Assembly: GCA_013373005.1 (NCBI GenBank)
Contig: JABXIP010000041.1
Coordinates: 1-20,636 of the forward strand
Source: Cytophagia bacterium
Lineage (GTDB): Bacteria; Bacteroidota; Bacteroidia; Cytophagales; Cyclobacteriaceae
Direction of reading: 5' to 3'
DNA: 20,636 bases
Shown: one piece after another, positions 1 to 7,851 of the stretch
How the letters are laid out: the number at the start of each line of letters is the position of its first letter
How positions within the stretch are numbered: the first letter of the stretch is position 1
Notes under the pieces: model-generated
What the model was told of the DNA's origin: nothing
Seen by the model: only the letters and a program-made list of their open reading frames with translations
The model's database searches: none
Program-made: the position numbers and the translations under genes

Positions 1-64
1 CTTGCTTTTGTTTGCAGCCGAAAAGCATTGCTAAAAAAATGGCCGCTAGTATTGTGTTCCTCAT
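1..64 (-). CDS. N-terminus of an exported lipoprotein (cut by window edge)
   Basis: Reading leftward from the ATG at 64-62 gives 21 codons up to the window edge. They form a lipoprotein signal peptide: Arg at residue 2, a hydrophobic stretch of about twelve residues (ILAAIFLAMLF), and a lipobox LFGC with the lipidated cysteine at residue 17, followed by a Lys/Gln-rich linker. The product is therefore expected to be a membrane-anchored lipoprotein. The rest of the gene is outside the window, so its fold is unknown. It lies 77 bp downstream of a secreted protein gene on the same strand, and a terminator-like hairpin (74-106) ends 9 bases before its start. By position it could be another propeller lipoprotein of the run, but that is inference only. 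Confidence 0.72.
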   Translation of the reverse strand, partial: MRNTILAAIFLAMLFGCKQKQ

Positions 65-73
65 TATGCTAAA

Positions 74-106
74 AATAGTTTCAAATTATCTGAATTAGAA
101 ACTATT
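74..106 (-). terminator. Hairpin with U-tract: terminator or attenuator
   Basis: Arms at 74-82 and 98-106 are perfect 9-bp complements (AATAGTTTC / GAAACTATT). After one A/A mismatch a further 4 bp pair (84-87 with 93-96), closing a 5-base loop. On the minus strand the hairpin is followed directly by a short T run (73-71), the form of an intrinsic terminator for transcripts leaving the gene that ends at 142. The T run is short and the stem AT-rich, so strength is uncertain. It ends only 9 bases before the ATG of the next lipoprotein gene, so it could also act as an attenuator. Confidence 0.55.
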
Positions 107-141
107 GAGAAAGAAAGTTTTAGTTGATATGTTTTATGAGT

Positions 142-1083
142 CTATTTGTATGTATTTAAGGGTATTAAGTAAAACTTATGAAGATTTGACTTGCCTTCAT
201 TAATCACATTACGTTTTAGTAACTGTCCATTATAAATACCAAGAGGTGTAAAATCTAAGATCCAACCCTTATCAATGGCTTGATAATCCGATGTGAAATG
301 CCTTGGTGCAAATCCATGGGATTTAAATAAGGTGAGTTTTTCTCCATCTTCCTTTAACAAATAGCGTTGATGAGTTGCCTCATCATAGTATCTTCTGAAA
401 GTGTATTGCTGGCCATACTCTACATAAATTCCTGCTTTAAGAATGTCGGGAGGGTTGAATCCAATGACTAGGAAGGAGACATCAGTCGGTAGGTGAATAA
501 ATAGTTCCTTATGAGCCTGAGAATAGATAAAAACAGGAGTGCCTTGGGGCCTTTGAGGATGTTTCTGAACCCCTCCTTGATGACTTGTTCCGTATGTTTC
601 AGTTCTCTTAAGGGAGGTTCCAGCCGAATCGATATACACATTGTATTGTTCTCTTTCATTGATAAAAACAATAAGGCTTTTCTGAGCATCGAAGAAGAAA
701 ATAGTCTTTATAGTTCCTCTTGGTGCTTTTGGTAAGGCTTTAGTCTCCAATAAAGAAATCTTGTCTGACTCAATATGAAAGTTGTAAGATTCCGACCCAG
801 CTTGAAGGAAATATCTGTTTTCTCCCAAAGCAGCCAAGATGGTCTCCGAAATTTCATCTGATTTATAGTCAATGGGTAGCTGATCTATAAGTTTGTTATT
901 TTCACCGTAAAGCGACACGTAGGCTTCATTATTCCATTGATGAAAAGTTAACTTTTGCTGACCGGGCAGAAGCAACAACCTAAAGTCTCCATCGGTTTCA
1001 CCCTCAAAATAGGGTCTTTGTGCTAAAAGGTTGGATACTGAGCTAATACATATAACTGCAAGAAGTAAAACTTGTACTCTCAT
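142..1083 (-). CDS. Secreted beta-rich protein, unrecognised (possible degenerate propeller)
   Basis: The product is 313 residues from the ATG at 1083. The frame is open up to 1122, but this start is chosen because it begins a clean signal peptide (MRVQVLLLAVICISS, probable cleavage after LLA before QRP) and because its ATG overlaps the TGA of the preceding gene (ATGA, 1083-1080), indicating translational coupling. No cysteine lipobox is present, so the protein is probably periplasmic or otherwise exported. The mature part alternates short hydrophobic strands with polar turns, as in beta-propellers, but it lacks the GxGPxE motif seen in its neighbours. I do not recognise a family. Its position as the partner of a six-bladed propeller gene suggests the two act together; what they do is not visible. 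Confidence 0.8.
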   Translation of the reverse strand: MRVQVLLLAVICISSVSNLLAQRPYFEGETDGDFRLLLLPGQQKLTFHQWNNEAYVSLYGENNKLIDQLPIDYKSDEISETILAALGENRYFLQAGSESYNFHIESDKISLLETKALPKAPRGTIKTIFFFDAQKSLIVFINEREQYNVYIDSAGTSLKRTETYGTSHQGGVQKHPQRPQGTPVFIYSQAHKELFIHLPTDVSFLVIGFNPPDILKAGIYVEYGQQYTFRRYYDEATHQRYLLKEDGEKLTLFKSHGFAPRHFTSDYQAIDKGWILDFTPLGIYNGQLLKRNVINEGKSNLHKFYLIPLNTYK

Positions 1084-2090
1084 CTTACTAATTCTAGTAA
1101 TTGAATTGTTGAGTTCTCCCATTCAAAGGCAACAATTCTACGGTTGTCTAATAGCGCAAAAGTGCTATAACTGCTTTCCTCAGGCAGATTGATTTGCTCC
1201 TTCTGAACCCAGGTATTGTTCTGGAATTGATAGGTAAAGATTTTGTTGATGATGGTGTCTTCTCTGCCATCCATTGTTGAGGTAAGAAGGTATAGCTTGT
1301 TTTTGTAAAACCTTGAACATTTAATAATAACCACACCAGATGCAACAGGTTTGACTTGACTTTGCCCTGAGCCACTTAATTTGATGTCAGAGTTTTTTTT
1401 GTAAGCTACTCTTTTAGCAATGGTAGGGTTCTCTGAAAGGTCAAAAGCATCGATTATCTCCCATTCCTCATTAAACATTTCAATAATAGGGGGACTGTAA
1501 TTAACTACAGATATAAATTGATTTTTAAAGGGGTGTATGTCTCTGCCAAGGATTGACTCTCTAAAATCTCCTTTGAAATTGATGTCGGTCAGGAACTTTT
1601 TATTCCTGAAATCATAGGCCTTAAGATCAGCGGTGCGATCTAAAGCAGACTTATAATAAAAGACTGATGCATGTAGGAAGGGATGGCGAATTAGAGATGC
1701 CTCAAGAGTTGATGGAGAACCAATAAGTTTTCCATCCTGTGAGTACTCAAGCAATTTCCTTTGTCTGGTGTCCAAAACCAATAAGTTGGATGAGCCCTCG
1801 GTATTGAATAGAAATTCAGGTTTTTCCATTTCATTGGGTCCCATGCCTTGTTCACCGAATTTAGAAATGAAGTTTAATTCTGCGTCTGTTTTAAGAATTG
1901 AGGTTAATCCTTGGTCTGAAAAGAATATATGATCGTTCTTAAAGAGGATGTCTGTTACGTTGACAACAAAGTCTTCACCATTGTATTCTTGTATTTCTTT
2001 GAGGACTTTGGTTTGGATGATTTCCTGAGCACTAAGGCTAGTAATTGATGTTAGACCAATAAGAAGGATTATAGCAAGCAGCTTTTTCAT
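1080..2090 (-). CDS. Secreted six-bladed beta-propeller protein
   Basis: This 336-residue protein has a signal peptide (MKKLLAIILLIGLTS, probable cleavage at SLSA-QE) and no lipobox. After about 25 mature residues comes a propeller-like repeat pattern: NDHIFFSDQG, then a blade ending in ISKFGEQGMGPNEM (residues about 74-88), then LLVLDTRQRKLLEYSQDGK. The GxGPxEM segment is the hallmark loop of Bacteroidota six-bladed propeller proteins (DUF5128/NHL-like), where it is usually GxGPGEF; here Asn replaces Gly. Such proteins are exported and their ligands are unknown. The gene lies 85 bp downstream of the DUF4221-like gene, with a hairpin in the gap, and its stop codon overlaps the next start. It is likely in one operon with that next gene. 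Confidence 0.82.
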   Translation of the reverse strand: MKKLLAIILLIGLTSITSLSAQEIIQTKVLKEIQEYNGEDFVVNVTDILFKNDHIFFSDQGLTSILKTDAELNFISKFGEQGMGPNEMEKPEFLFNTEGSSNLLVLDTRQRKLLEYSQDGKLIGSPSTLEASLIRHPFLHASVFYYKSALDRTADLKAYDFRNKKFLTDINFKGDFRESILGRDIHPFKNQFISVVNYSPPIIEMFNEEWEIIDAFDLSENPTIAKRVAYKKNSDIKLSGSGQSQVKPVASGVVIIKCSRFYKNKLYLLTSTMDGREDTIINKIFTYQFQNNTWVQKEQINLPEESSYSTFALLDNRRIVAFEWENSTIQLLELVR

Positions 2091-2107
2091 AGGGATTGAT
2101 GTGTTTA

Positions 2108-2133
2108 TTTACGGATGTGCCCCAGTCCGTAAA
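2108..2133 (-). repeat. Perfect 8-bp hairpin in intergenic leader
   Basis: Arms TTTACGGA (2108-2115) and TCCGTAAA (2126-2133) are exact complements around a 10-base loop. The hairpin lies in the 85-bp gap between two minus-strand genes, 17 bases before the ATG at 2090. No T run follows on the minus strand, so it does not look like an intrinsic terminator. An mRNA-processing, stabilising or operator role is possible. A weaker 6-bp pair (2148-2153 with 2166-2171) lies just after the upstream stop codon. Confidence 0.5.
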
Positions 2134-2175
2134 AGTTCTATATCAAACCTTAATTCTTTATGGCTTTAAGGAATA

Positions 2176-3396
2176 TCACTTATTTACTGGAGAGTAAACA
2201 TCAAAAACCAGCTGGTCTTCATTGTTTTCATAGGCTTCTCTATTGGCTAAATGAAGCCCGTATTGGTTCACAAAAGTCATGTCCATATTATACTTGCCTT
2301 TGGGTAGTTCCAGATCCGCCAGCTTGTTAAAGTTTTCATCGGTAATCACTATGCTGTACTGCATGCCATCTCGACCCAATGCGTATTGATCTTCTGTTCT
2401 TTCTTGCAAGGCAACGCGGAAAAAGTGTTTTTCAAAAGTGGAGTAGAACAAACCTAAATAGAATGCCTTTTTATTGGTTTCAGAATTAATCTCCAGGAAA
2501 CTATAGCCATAATTTGGGTGCTCGGAATTCTTCTTAGGAAATGGTTTGAATTCACCGATGAAGCTAGAGCTTAATTCCTTTTCTTCAATTACAGACTGAG
2601 GGTTTTCAATATTAGAAATGCTCACTTTAGGGTTCTTAGCAAATGAAGTAATAATGCGGTTATCATCAATTACAGCTGTGGAGGCATAAGGGAGTAAAAC
2701 GCCCCAAAACTCATCGAAGAGAATAGATTGATTAATCTCCAGATATTCTTTCTCCTTAGTTTCGAGGTTCAGTTTAATCATAAAGACTAAAGAGCCGTCT
2801 TCACTTTTAAGTTGACCGCTGTTCACCACATTGATATATAAATCATTGTCTTTTTTAAAGACTGGAGAATTAGGAGAAGTCTCCAGATAATACCCAAGGT
2901 ATTTCTTTTCGCTCTCTTTTGTTCCGGGAGGCGTTAAGCTATAGCTGTCTATCTTTTTGCCATTTCCATCCATCAAGAAAACTTTCGACTCCCAAGGGCT
3001 GAAAAGAAAGATGGAGTCTTTGTTGGTTTGAAAGTGACCCATATGGGCAATATTGCCAATGCCATCGGGGCCTTCTCGTTCAAAGAATACTTTGCTCTCC
3101 AGCTCACCACTTTCATAGTCGAAGTAATTTACGCTGGCATTCATCTGATTGAAAATGGAGAGTTTTGGCTGTTCATCCTCATTGAAAAGCACCAGCGACT
3201 GATTGGCAAATCTCATGGTGCTGTCTAAATGGAAAACTTTCTCGCCTGTTTTCTGGTAGCTGGTCTCTTCTGTATTGCTTATATCTCCAGCAGAGCTGCT
3301 GTTATCATTGCATGCAGAAATGCATATCAGGCAAAAGGATAATATGATAAATACGGAAAGCCTATGTGAGCTCTTATTTAAAATGGATGCAGTCAT
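2176..3396 (-). CDS. DUF4221-like propeller lipoprotein
   Basis: The product is 406 residues with a lipoprotein signal: a basic N-terminus (KSSHR), hydrophobic core VFIILSFCLIC, and lipobox ISAC with Cys29, followed by an acidic, Ser-rich linker. The mature part runs about 375 residues. Around residues 60-115 it reads like the start of DUF4221 proteins: LFNEDEQPKLSIFN, NYFDYESGEL, then an EREGPDGIGNI loop and DSIFLFSPWESKVFLMD, which fits propeller blades. DUF4221 proteins are Bacteroidota lipoproteins of unknown role with a predicted propeller fold. The acidic residues after the cysteine are compatible with surface export, which is inference. This is the first gene of the minus-strand run, divergent from the RND gene across 166 bp. 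The family assignment is by pattern recall and is less certain than the lipoprotein call. Confidence 0.75.
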   Translation of the reverse strand: MTASILNKSSHRLSVFIILSFCLICISACNDNSSSAGDISNTEETSYQKTGEKVFHLDSTMRFANQSLVLFNEDEQPKLSIFNQMNASVNYFDYESGELESKVFFEREGPDGIGNIAHMGHFQTNKDSIFLFSPWESKVFLMDGNGKKIDSYSLTPPGTKESEKKYLGYYLETSPNSPVFKKDNDLYINVVNSGQLKSEDGSLVFMIKLNLETKEKEYLEINQSILFDEFWGVLLPYASTAVIDDNRIITSFAKNPKVSISNIENPQSVIEEKELSSSFIGEFKPFPKKNSEHPNYGYSFLEINSETNKKAFYLGLFYSTFEKHFFRVALQERTEDQYALGRDGMQYSIVITDENFNKLADLELPKGKYNMDMTFVNQYGLHLANREAYENNEDQLVFDVYSPVNK

Positions 3397-3440
3397 TGGA
3401 GTGTTTATTGAGAATTAGAAACGTTATGAATTTCTAAATA

Positions 3441-3493
3441 AAGCAATTTTCTGATAGAATGTGAGTCTTATTATATAGGTTGGAAAATTGCTT
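3441..3493. promoter_or_regulatory. 11-bp inverted repeat in the divergent intergenic region
   Basis: Arms AAGCAATTTTC (3441-3451) and GAAAATTGCTT (3483-3493) are perfect complements separated by 31 bases. They lie within the 166-bp space (3397-3562) between the divergent DUF4221-like and RND genes, where the promoters of both runs must be. The wide spacing suggests two half-sites for a regulator rather than a simple hairpin. I see no full TAnnTTTG box in this space on either strand; the nearest, TACTTTG at 3549-3555, is one base short and very close to the RND start. Confidence 0.45.
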
Positions 3494-3562
3494 GAGGTTC
3501 AAATATTTAAATTTATTAATAAAAATTGGTCTGATTTTTTTTAATGACTACTTTGTTAGTTC

Positions 3563-6500
3563 ATGCAGACACAAAGACCATTCAGGGTTGTAATTATCTT
3601 CCTGGTACTGGCCATTATTGGAGTGGCCTTTATCCCAAGGCTCAACGTAAATTTTACGCCCACTACTTCTACTCCAGTACTAACCATTAATTATAGACTA
3701 GACAATGCTTCTCCTGATATTGTGGAGCGGTTGGCTACTTCTCCCTTAGAGAATGCACTCTCTCAAATTGAAGGCACTAACAAAATAGAGAGTACATCCT
3801 CCTATAATAGTGGGTTTATTCGGATGACTTTCGATAAGGATTCAGACATGGAATTCCGGAAGTTTGAGGTCAACGCCATCATCCGTAATATCTATAAGAA
3901 GCTGCCTGAGAACTTAAGTTACCCACGGGTAGAGCAGTCTGGAGGAGAGCAGCAGGCCGATGAACAGCGCAGTGCCATTCTTATGTACTCCATTAATGGA
4001 CCTTATGCTCCCTTTAAGTTGGAGGGAGATGTAAATGAGTTTATTCGTAAGCCCCTGGGTGAAATAAAGGATATTAATAGCATAGAAATTAGCGGAGGTA
4101 GCCCACTGCAGATTACGGTTGATTTTGATGCTCCTTCTTTATTGCGTTATGGTTTAAGCAAAGGCAGTATAAGCCAGGCACTCACCAGTTTTTCAAATGC
4201 CGTGTATGCAGGTTTGGCCAAAACACCTTCGGGTCAGCAGTTCTTCCTAAAAACTAATTCTCAAATTCCAGATATCTCCAGTTTGGAGCAGACAGAAATT
4301 ACCAGAATTGATGGAAAGCCGGTTTACCTGAGCGATGTAGCAAAGGTCTATGTGGAAGAGCAGGAGCCTAGATCGTACCAAAGAATCAATGGTAAGAATG
4401 CGGTCTATATGTCTGTTTATGCCAGGTCTTCTGTGAACAAGGTGGTATTGGCGGATGAGATCAAACAAAAGATTGAATCGCTTAAGGCTGGGTTGCCATC
4501 GGGTATAGATGTTCGCCTGGAAAATGATGACACAGAATTTCTACGTGAGGAAATGGATAAGATTTATATTAGAACCGGTCTTTCTATCGGAATTCTGGTA
4601 CTGTTTATTTTTCTTATTAACAGGAATGTGCGCTACCTTTTTACCCTGTTTCTGGGTATTATCGTCAATCTCTGTATTACAGCTATTATTCTCTATGCGC
4701 TCAATGTGGAGCTGCATATGTACAGCATTGCCGGCCTCACTATTTCCTTTGGTTTGATAGTAGACAATGCCATTGTTATGCTGGATCATCTTCATAAAAA
4801 GAAGAATTCCCGCATATTCCTTGCCTTGATGGCGGCTTCGCTAACCACCATTATGGCACTACTGATGGTACTTCTTCTACCTGAAGACGAACGCCAAAAC
4901 CTCACAGATTTTTCGGTGGTCGTTTCCATCAACTTGGCTACATCTTTATTAATAGCGCTCTTCTTTACGCCATCGCTTTATATGTTGTTGTTTAAGGAAG
5001 AGCTACATCGCGCTAAAATGGTGGTGAGCATGCGAGGTCTAAGAAGGAGAGCTCGTTGGTTCAGAGGCTATAGTCGCAGTATTGGCTTTATTGTGAAATA
5101 CAGAAAGGCATTTGTGGTTTTGGTTATTCTGGGCTTTGGCTTGCCTGTATTCAAATTGCCTGTTCAATGGGAAGGGCAAGAGTGGTACAATAAGTCTATC
5201 GGCAGTGATAAATACCAAGATGATATTAAGCCTATTGTAGACAAAGCGCTGGGAGGTGCACTAAGGAAGTTTGTTACAGAAGTTTATGAGGGCTATTACT
5301 ATGGCACTCCTCAGCGAACAAGGTTGTCAGTCAATGCAAAGCTACCATTCGGAACAACTTTGAAGGACGCTAACTTTGTGATCTCCAAAGTTGAAGACTA
5401 CCTGGATGGGGTAAAGGGAATTGACAAGTATGTGACTAATGTCCAAAATACTCAAGCGAGTATTAACATCACTTTTTTGCCAGAGTACGAGAATTCTGCT
5501 GTGCCTTATCAATTGAAGGGTAGGTTGCAGGCTCGTTCGCTCGATTTGACGGGGGTTCAATGGTCCATATACGGAATTGGCCAAGGATTTAGTGCAGGAG
5601 GAGAGAGCAATCAGACACCTAGTTACTCTGTAATTATGAAAGGCTATAATTACGATGAGCTGGAAAAGCAGGCTGAGGTTTTCGGTCAAATGCTGGTTGA
5701 TGGCAACCGAAGGGTTCAGGAGGTAAAAACCAATGAGAAGCTGGGTTATTCCAGAGAAAAAACCACCGAATATGTGTTGAGCTTTGATGTAGACAGGTTG
5801 GCTCGTGCTGGCATTAGCCGAGGCAGAATAATGCAGACTCTGGGAGATTTGACAACTCCTCAGGGGCCTTCTCTCCAGGCTAATTTTAATAATGAGAGGC
5901 TACCAGTTTATATAAAGGCAAGTAATGCAGATGAGTTTTCTAAATGGGACTTAATGCAGGAGGCCTTGCCTATTGATACGGGAAGGTTCGTGAAGATTAA
6001 GGACTTTGCATCCCTCACATTTCAAGAGACCGCCAATGAGCTGAGAAAGGAAGACCGGCAATACCTCAGAAAACTGGCCTTCGATTATTTGGGTTCAGCC
6101 AAGTTTGGGCGAGAGTATCTGGATAATAGTATTGAGGTCATGGAGAAGCAAATTCCGGTAGGCTATACTATTGAGTCAGGAGGTAATTATATGAGGTTTG
6201 ACCAACAGAAAAGGCAATACAGTCTGCTGTTGTTTCTCATGGTGGGGATCTTCTTTATTTGCGCTGTACTTTTCGAAAACCTTAAGCAACCCCTTCACAT
6301 TATTGTCACTATTCCCATATCATTTATAGGCCTGTTTCTCATCTTCTCGGTCTTCGATTTCAGGTTCGATCCGGGAGGCTTCGCTGCCTTTGTCATGCTG
6401 GGAGGTTTGGTTGTTAATGCTTCCATCTTTATCGTGAACGACCTGAACAATAGCCGTCTGAAGAAGTATAATCGATCAGTACTTCGTTCTGTAATCGGTA

Positions 6501-6685
6501 AAGCTCAACCCATTATCCTGACTATACTTTCCACATGCTTTGGTTTGATTCCATTTCTGCTGGAAGGCGATTCTGAATATTTCTGGTTTGCCCTGGCCAT
6601 AGGTACCATAGGTGGACTGATTTTCTCTATGGTAGCTGTGTTCCTTTGCTTGCCGGTGTTTTTGAGTAGGAGGAAGGCCACTTAA
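3563..6685 (+). CDS. RND-superfamily efflux transporter, inner-membrane subunit (orphan)
   Basis: The 1040-residue length is normal for AcrB/MexB-type pumps. TM1 is near residues 8-25 (VVIIFLVLAIIGVAF). A periplasmic loop follows with the porter-domain start PDIVERLATSPLENAL and the IEGTNKIES segment, then a TM block from about 334 to 480, a second large loop, and TM8-12 from about 875 to 1035. The TM4 motif is GLIVDNAIVM: Asp401 corresponds to AcrB Asp407, but Asn402 replaces the second Asp. The TM10 motif GLVVNASIFI has Asn952 where AcrB has Lys940. Such substitutions occur in other branches of the family. An in-frame TAG at 3557-3559 fixes this start or a later one. No periplasmic adaptor or TolC-like gene lies nearby, and five propeller genes follow from 50 bp downstream. 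The substrate cannot be told from sequence. Confidence 0.93.
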   Translation: MQTQRPFRVVIIFLVLAIIGVAFIPRLNVNFTPTTSTPVLTINYRLDNASPDIVERLATSPLENALSQIEGTNKIESTSSYNSGFIRMTFDKDSDMEFRKFEVNAIIRNIYKKLPENLSYPRVEQSGGEQQADEQRSAILMYSINGPYAPFKLEGDVNEFIRKPLGEIKDINSIEISGGSPLQITVDFDAPSLLRYGLSKGSISQALTSFSNAVYAGLAKTPSGQQFFLKTNSQIPDISSLEQTEITRIDGKPVYLSDVAKVYVEEQEPRSYQRINGKNAVYMSVYARSSVNKVVLADEIKQKIESLKAGLPSGIDVRLENDDTEFLREEMDKIYIRTGLSIGILVLFIFLINRNVRYLFTLFLGIIVNLCITAIILYALNVELHMYSIAGLTISFGLIVDNAIVMLDHLHKKKNSRIFLALMAASLTTIMALLMVLLLPEDERQNLTDFSVVVSINLATSLLIALFFTPSLYMLLFKEELHRAKMVVSMRGLRRRARWFRGYSRSIGFIVKYRKAFVVLVILGFGLPVFKLPVQWEGQEWYNKSIGSDKYQDDIKPIVDKALGGALRKFVTEVYEGYYYGTPQRTRLSVNAKLPFGTTLKDANFVISKVEDYLDGVKGIDKYVTNVQNTQASINITFLPEYENSAVPYQLKGRLQARSLDLTGVQWSIYGIGQGFSAGGESNQTPSYSVIMKGYNYDELEKQAEVFGQMLVDGNRRVQEVKTNEKLGYSREKTTEYVLSFDVDRLARAGISRGRIMQTLGDLTTPQGPSLQANFNNERLPVYIKASNADEFSKWDLMQEALPIDTGRFVKIKDFASLTFQETANELRKEDRQYLRKLAFDYLGSAKFGREYLDNSIEVMEKQIPVGYTIESGGNYMRFDQQKRQYSLLLFLMVGIFFICAVLFENLKQPLHIIVTIPISFIGLFLIFSVFDFRFDPGGFAAFVMLGGLVVNASIFIVNDLNNSRLKKYNRSVLRSVIGKAQPIILTILSTCFGLIPFLLEGDSEYFWFALAIGTIGGLIFSMVAVFLCLPVFLSRRKAT

Positions 6686-6735
6686 GGCAATATATTCTGA
6701 TAGACAGGGTTTTATAAGAAATCAACCCAACAAAC

Positions 6736-7839
6736 ATGCGACAAACTATCTTAGCTATTCTTCTCTTTCTACCGTTTTGTATTTCACAAGCACAGCAAGC
6801 ACCAATTGATGTTCATGGATTCAATAAGACCCTTCAGCTCGAAGAGCTTTTGACCCCAATTGATCTTCAGTCAGATATATTAATGGTTCAAGGTGTTACC
6901 TCTGATGACAAGTACCTCTATGTTTATAATCGAAAAGAAACTCCCATTGTAAAGGCATATCGTTTAACCGATGGAATGTATATGGGCGGTTTTGGGAGTA
7001 TAGGTAAAGGGCCAGGAGAGTATGATCCATTTCTGTTCTCATCTAGTTTTAATGCTCGAAATGGCCAAATTATTACTCAAGACATGAAGTATGTTAGAAT
7101 ATTGAATGTAAAGGAATCGGCAGATAGGTTAAGTTTTGAAATGGTTAAGGAAGTAAGAATGCCTCCAGAATGGGATATTGTTAATCAAGGAATTTTGTTA
7201 AAGGACGATTTGTATGCCGGCTCAATAATGTTTACTGAAAAGGACTTTGTCACCTTTCCATTGTCTGATATGAGCTTAGAAGAACGAAATAGTCGTGTTG
7301 GTAGCTTCGGTGACTTTCCTCAGGAGTATCCTGATGTTCCGTTTAATGTATACCATGAATTATATCAAGGAATGTCGAGTTTCGCCTATAATGGAAATGC
7401 CTTGGTAAGGTATTATTCAAGGCTTCCTATGCTTCGGTTGTTCAGGCTACCTAGCGGAGACTATTTGGACATTCCCTTTAAACCAAAAAATGCTCAGATT
7501 AAGAATGTAAAATTAAATAAGAGTGGTAGGGGTATTGAGAATGGGCTTGATATGATTAACTATTTTTCCAATGTTCAAATGGGGAGAGAGTTTATTGTTG
7601 CCAGTTATCAAGAAGGAAAATATCGTAGAGTGGCCATGACAGGAATGGGCAATTTGGAAAGAGTCCCGTTGACGGATAAATATGTCTTGGTATTAAGCAC
7701 CGAAGGAGAACTCTTGGCTAAACTTACTCCTCCAGAGTGGATGGGTTGGTTTCATGTTACGCCAAAAGATCAACTCATTGTTTTCCACCCGGAAATCTCA
7801 GATCAGCTTTTTATGGTAGATCTGAATCAGTTTAAATAA
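6736..7839 (+). CDS. Secreted TolB-like six-bladed propeller protein, copy 1
   Basis: The protein has 367 residues with a type I signal peptide (MRQTILAILLFLPFC, probable cleavage ISQAQ-QAP) and no lipobox. The mature region begins with IDVHGFNKTLQLEELLTPI, continues through DDKYLYVYN blades and reaches the loop GSIGKGPGEY (residues about 87-96), the signature of Bacteroidota TolB-like/BF3164-type propellers. It ends with HPEISDQLFMVDLNQFK. It starts 50 bp after the RND stop and 12 bp before a close paralogue, so it is probably cotranscribed with both. The two paralogues look roughly two-thirds identical by eye. Members of this family are exported proteins of unknown ligand, and no catalytic residues can be named. 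Family assignment rests on the GxGPGE loop, the size and the blade pattern. Confidence 0.82.
   Translation: MRQTILAILLFLPFCISQAQQAPIDVHGFNKTLQLEELLTPIDLQSDILMVQGVTSDDKYLYVYNRKETPIVKAYRLTDGMYMGGFGSIGKGPGEYDPFLFSSSFNARNGQIITQDMKYVRILNVKESADRLSFEMVKEVRMPPEWDIVNQGILLKDDLYAGSIMFTEKDFVTFPLSDMSLEERNSRVGSFGDFPQEYPDVPFNVYHELYQGMSSFAYNGNALVRYYSRLPMLRLFRLPSGDYLDIPFKPKNAQIKNVKLNKSGRGIENGLDMINYFSNVQMGREFIVASYQEGKYRRVAMTGMGNLERVPLTDKYVLVLSTEGELLAKLTPPEWMGWFHVTPKDQLIVFHPEISDQLFMVDLNQFK
6805..6842 (+). repeat. 38-bp exact repeat, copy A (N-terminal block)
   Basis: These 38 bases are identical to 7927-7964 in the next gene and encode the start of the mature protein (IDVHGFNKTLQL). Identity stops at single-base differences on both sides, and the following codons differ at synonymous positions. 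It marks a recent duplication or a gene-conversion tract between the two TolB-like propeller genes. Confidence 0.9.
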
Positions 7840-7840
7840 A
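7789..7840 (+). repeat. 52-bp exact repeat, copy A (C-terminal block)
   Basis: These 52 bases are identical to 8908-8959 and cover the last 16 codons, the stop codon and one base after it. The sequence just upstream, encoding the VTPKDQLIVFH segment, differs at many positions from its counterpart, so the boundary is sharp. The block does not extend into the intergenic space beyond one base. Confidence 0.9.
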
Positions 7841-7851
7841 TACCTACACTC

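Noticed and set aside
511..735. 74-codon plus-strand open frame inside the secreted-protein gene
   Set aside because: It lies antisense within a well-supported gene, has no signal or family pattern, and translates into a composition typical of a shadow frame.
1084..1122. 13-codon extension of the secreted protein at 142-1083
   Set aside because: It would overlap the previous gene by 43 bases and put the signal peptide inside; the ATGA overlap start fits better.
3544..3678. Short plus-strand frame from ATG 3544, considered as a leader peptide or a small precursor peptide for the propeller locus
   Set aside because: It is out of frame with the RND gene, runs mostly inside it, and shows no leader or core-like pattern.
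4541..4795. 84-codon minus-strand frame inside the RND gene
   Set aside because: It is antisense to conserved transmembrane codons; its length is explained by codon bias of the real gene.
6686..6735. GGGTT/AACCC pair before the first TolB-like propeller gene, considered as a terminator after the RND gene
   Set aside because: The stem is only 5 bp with a 12-base loop and no T run follows, so it is likely chance.
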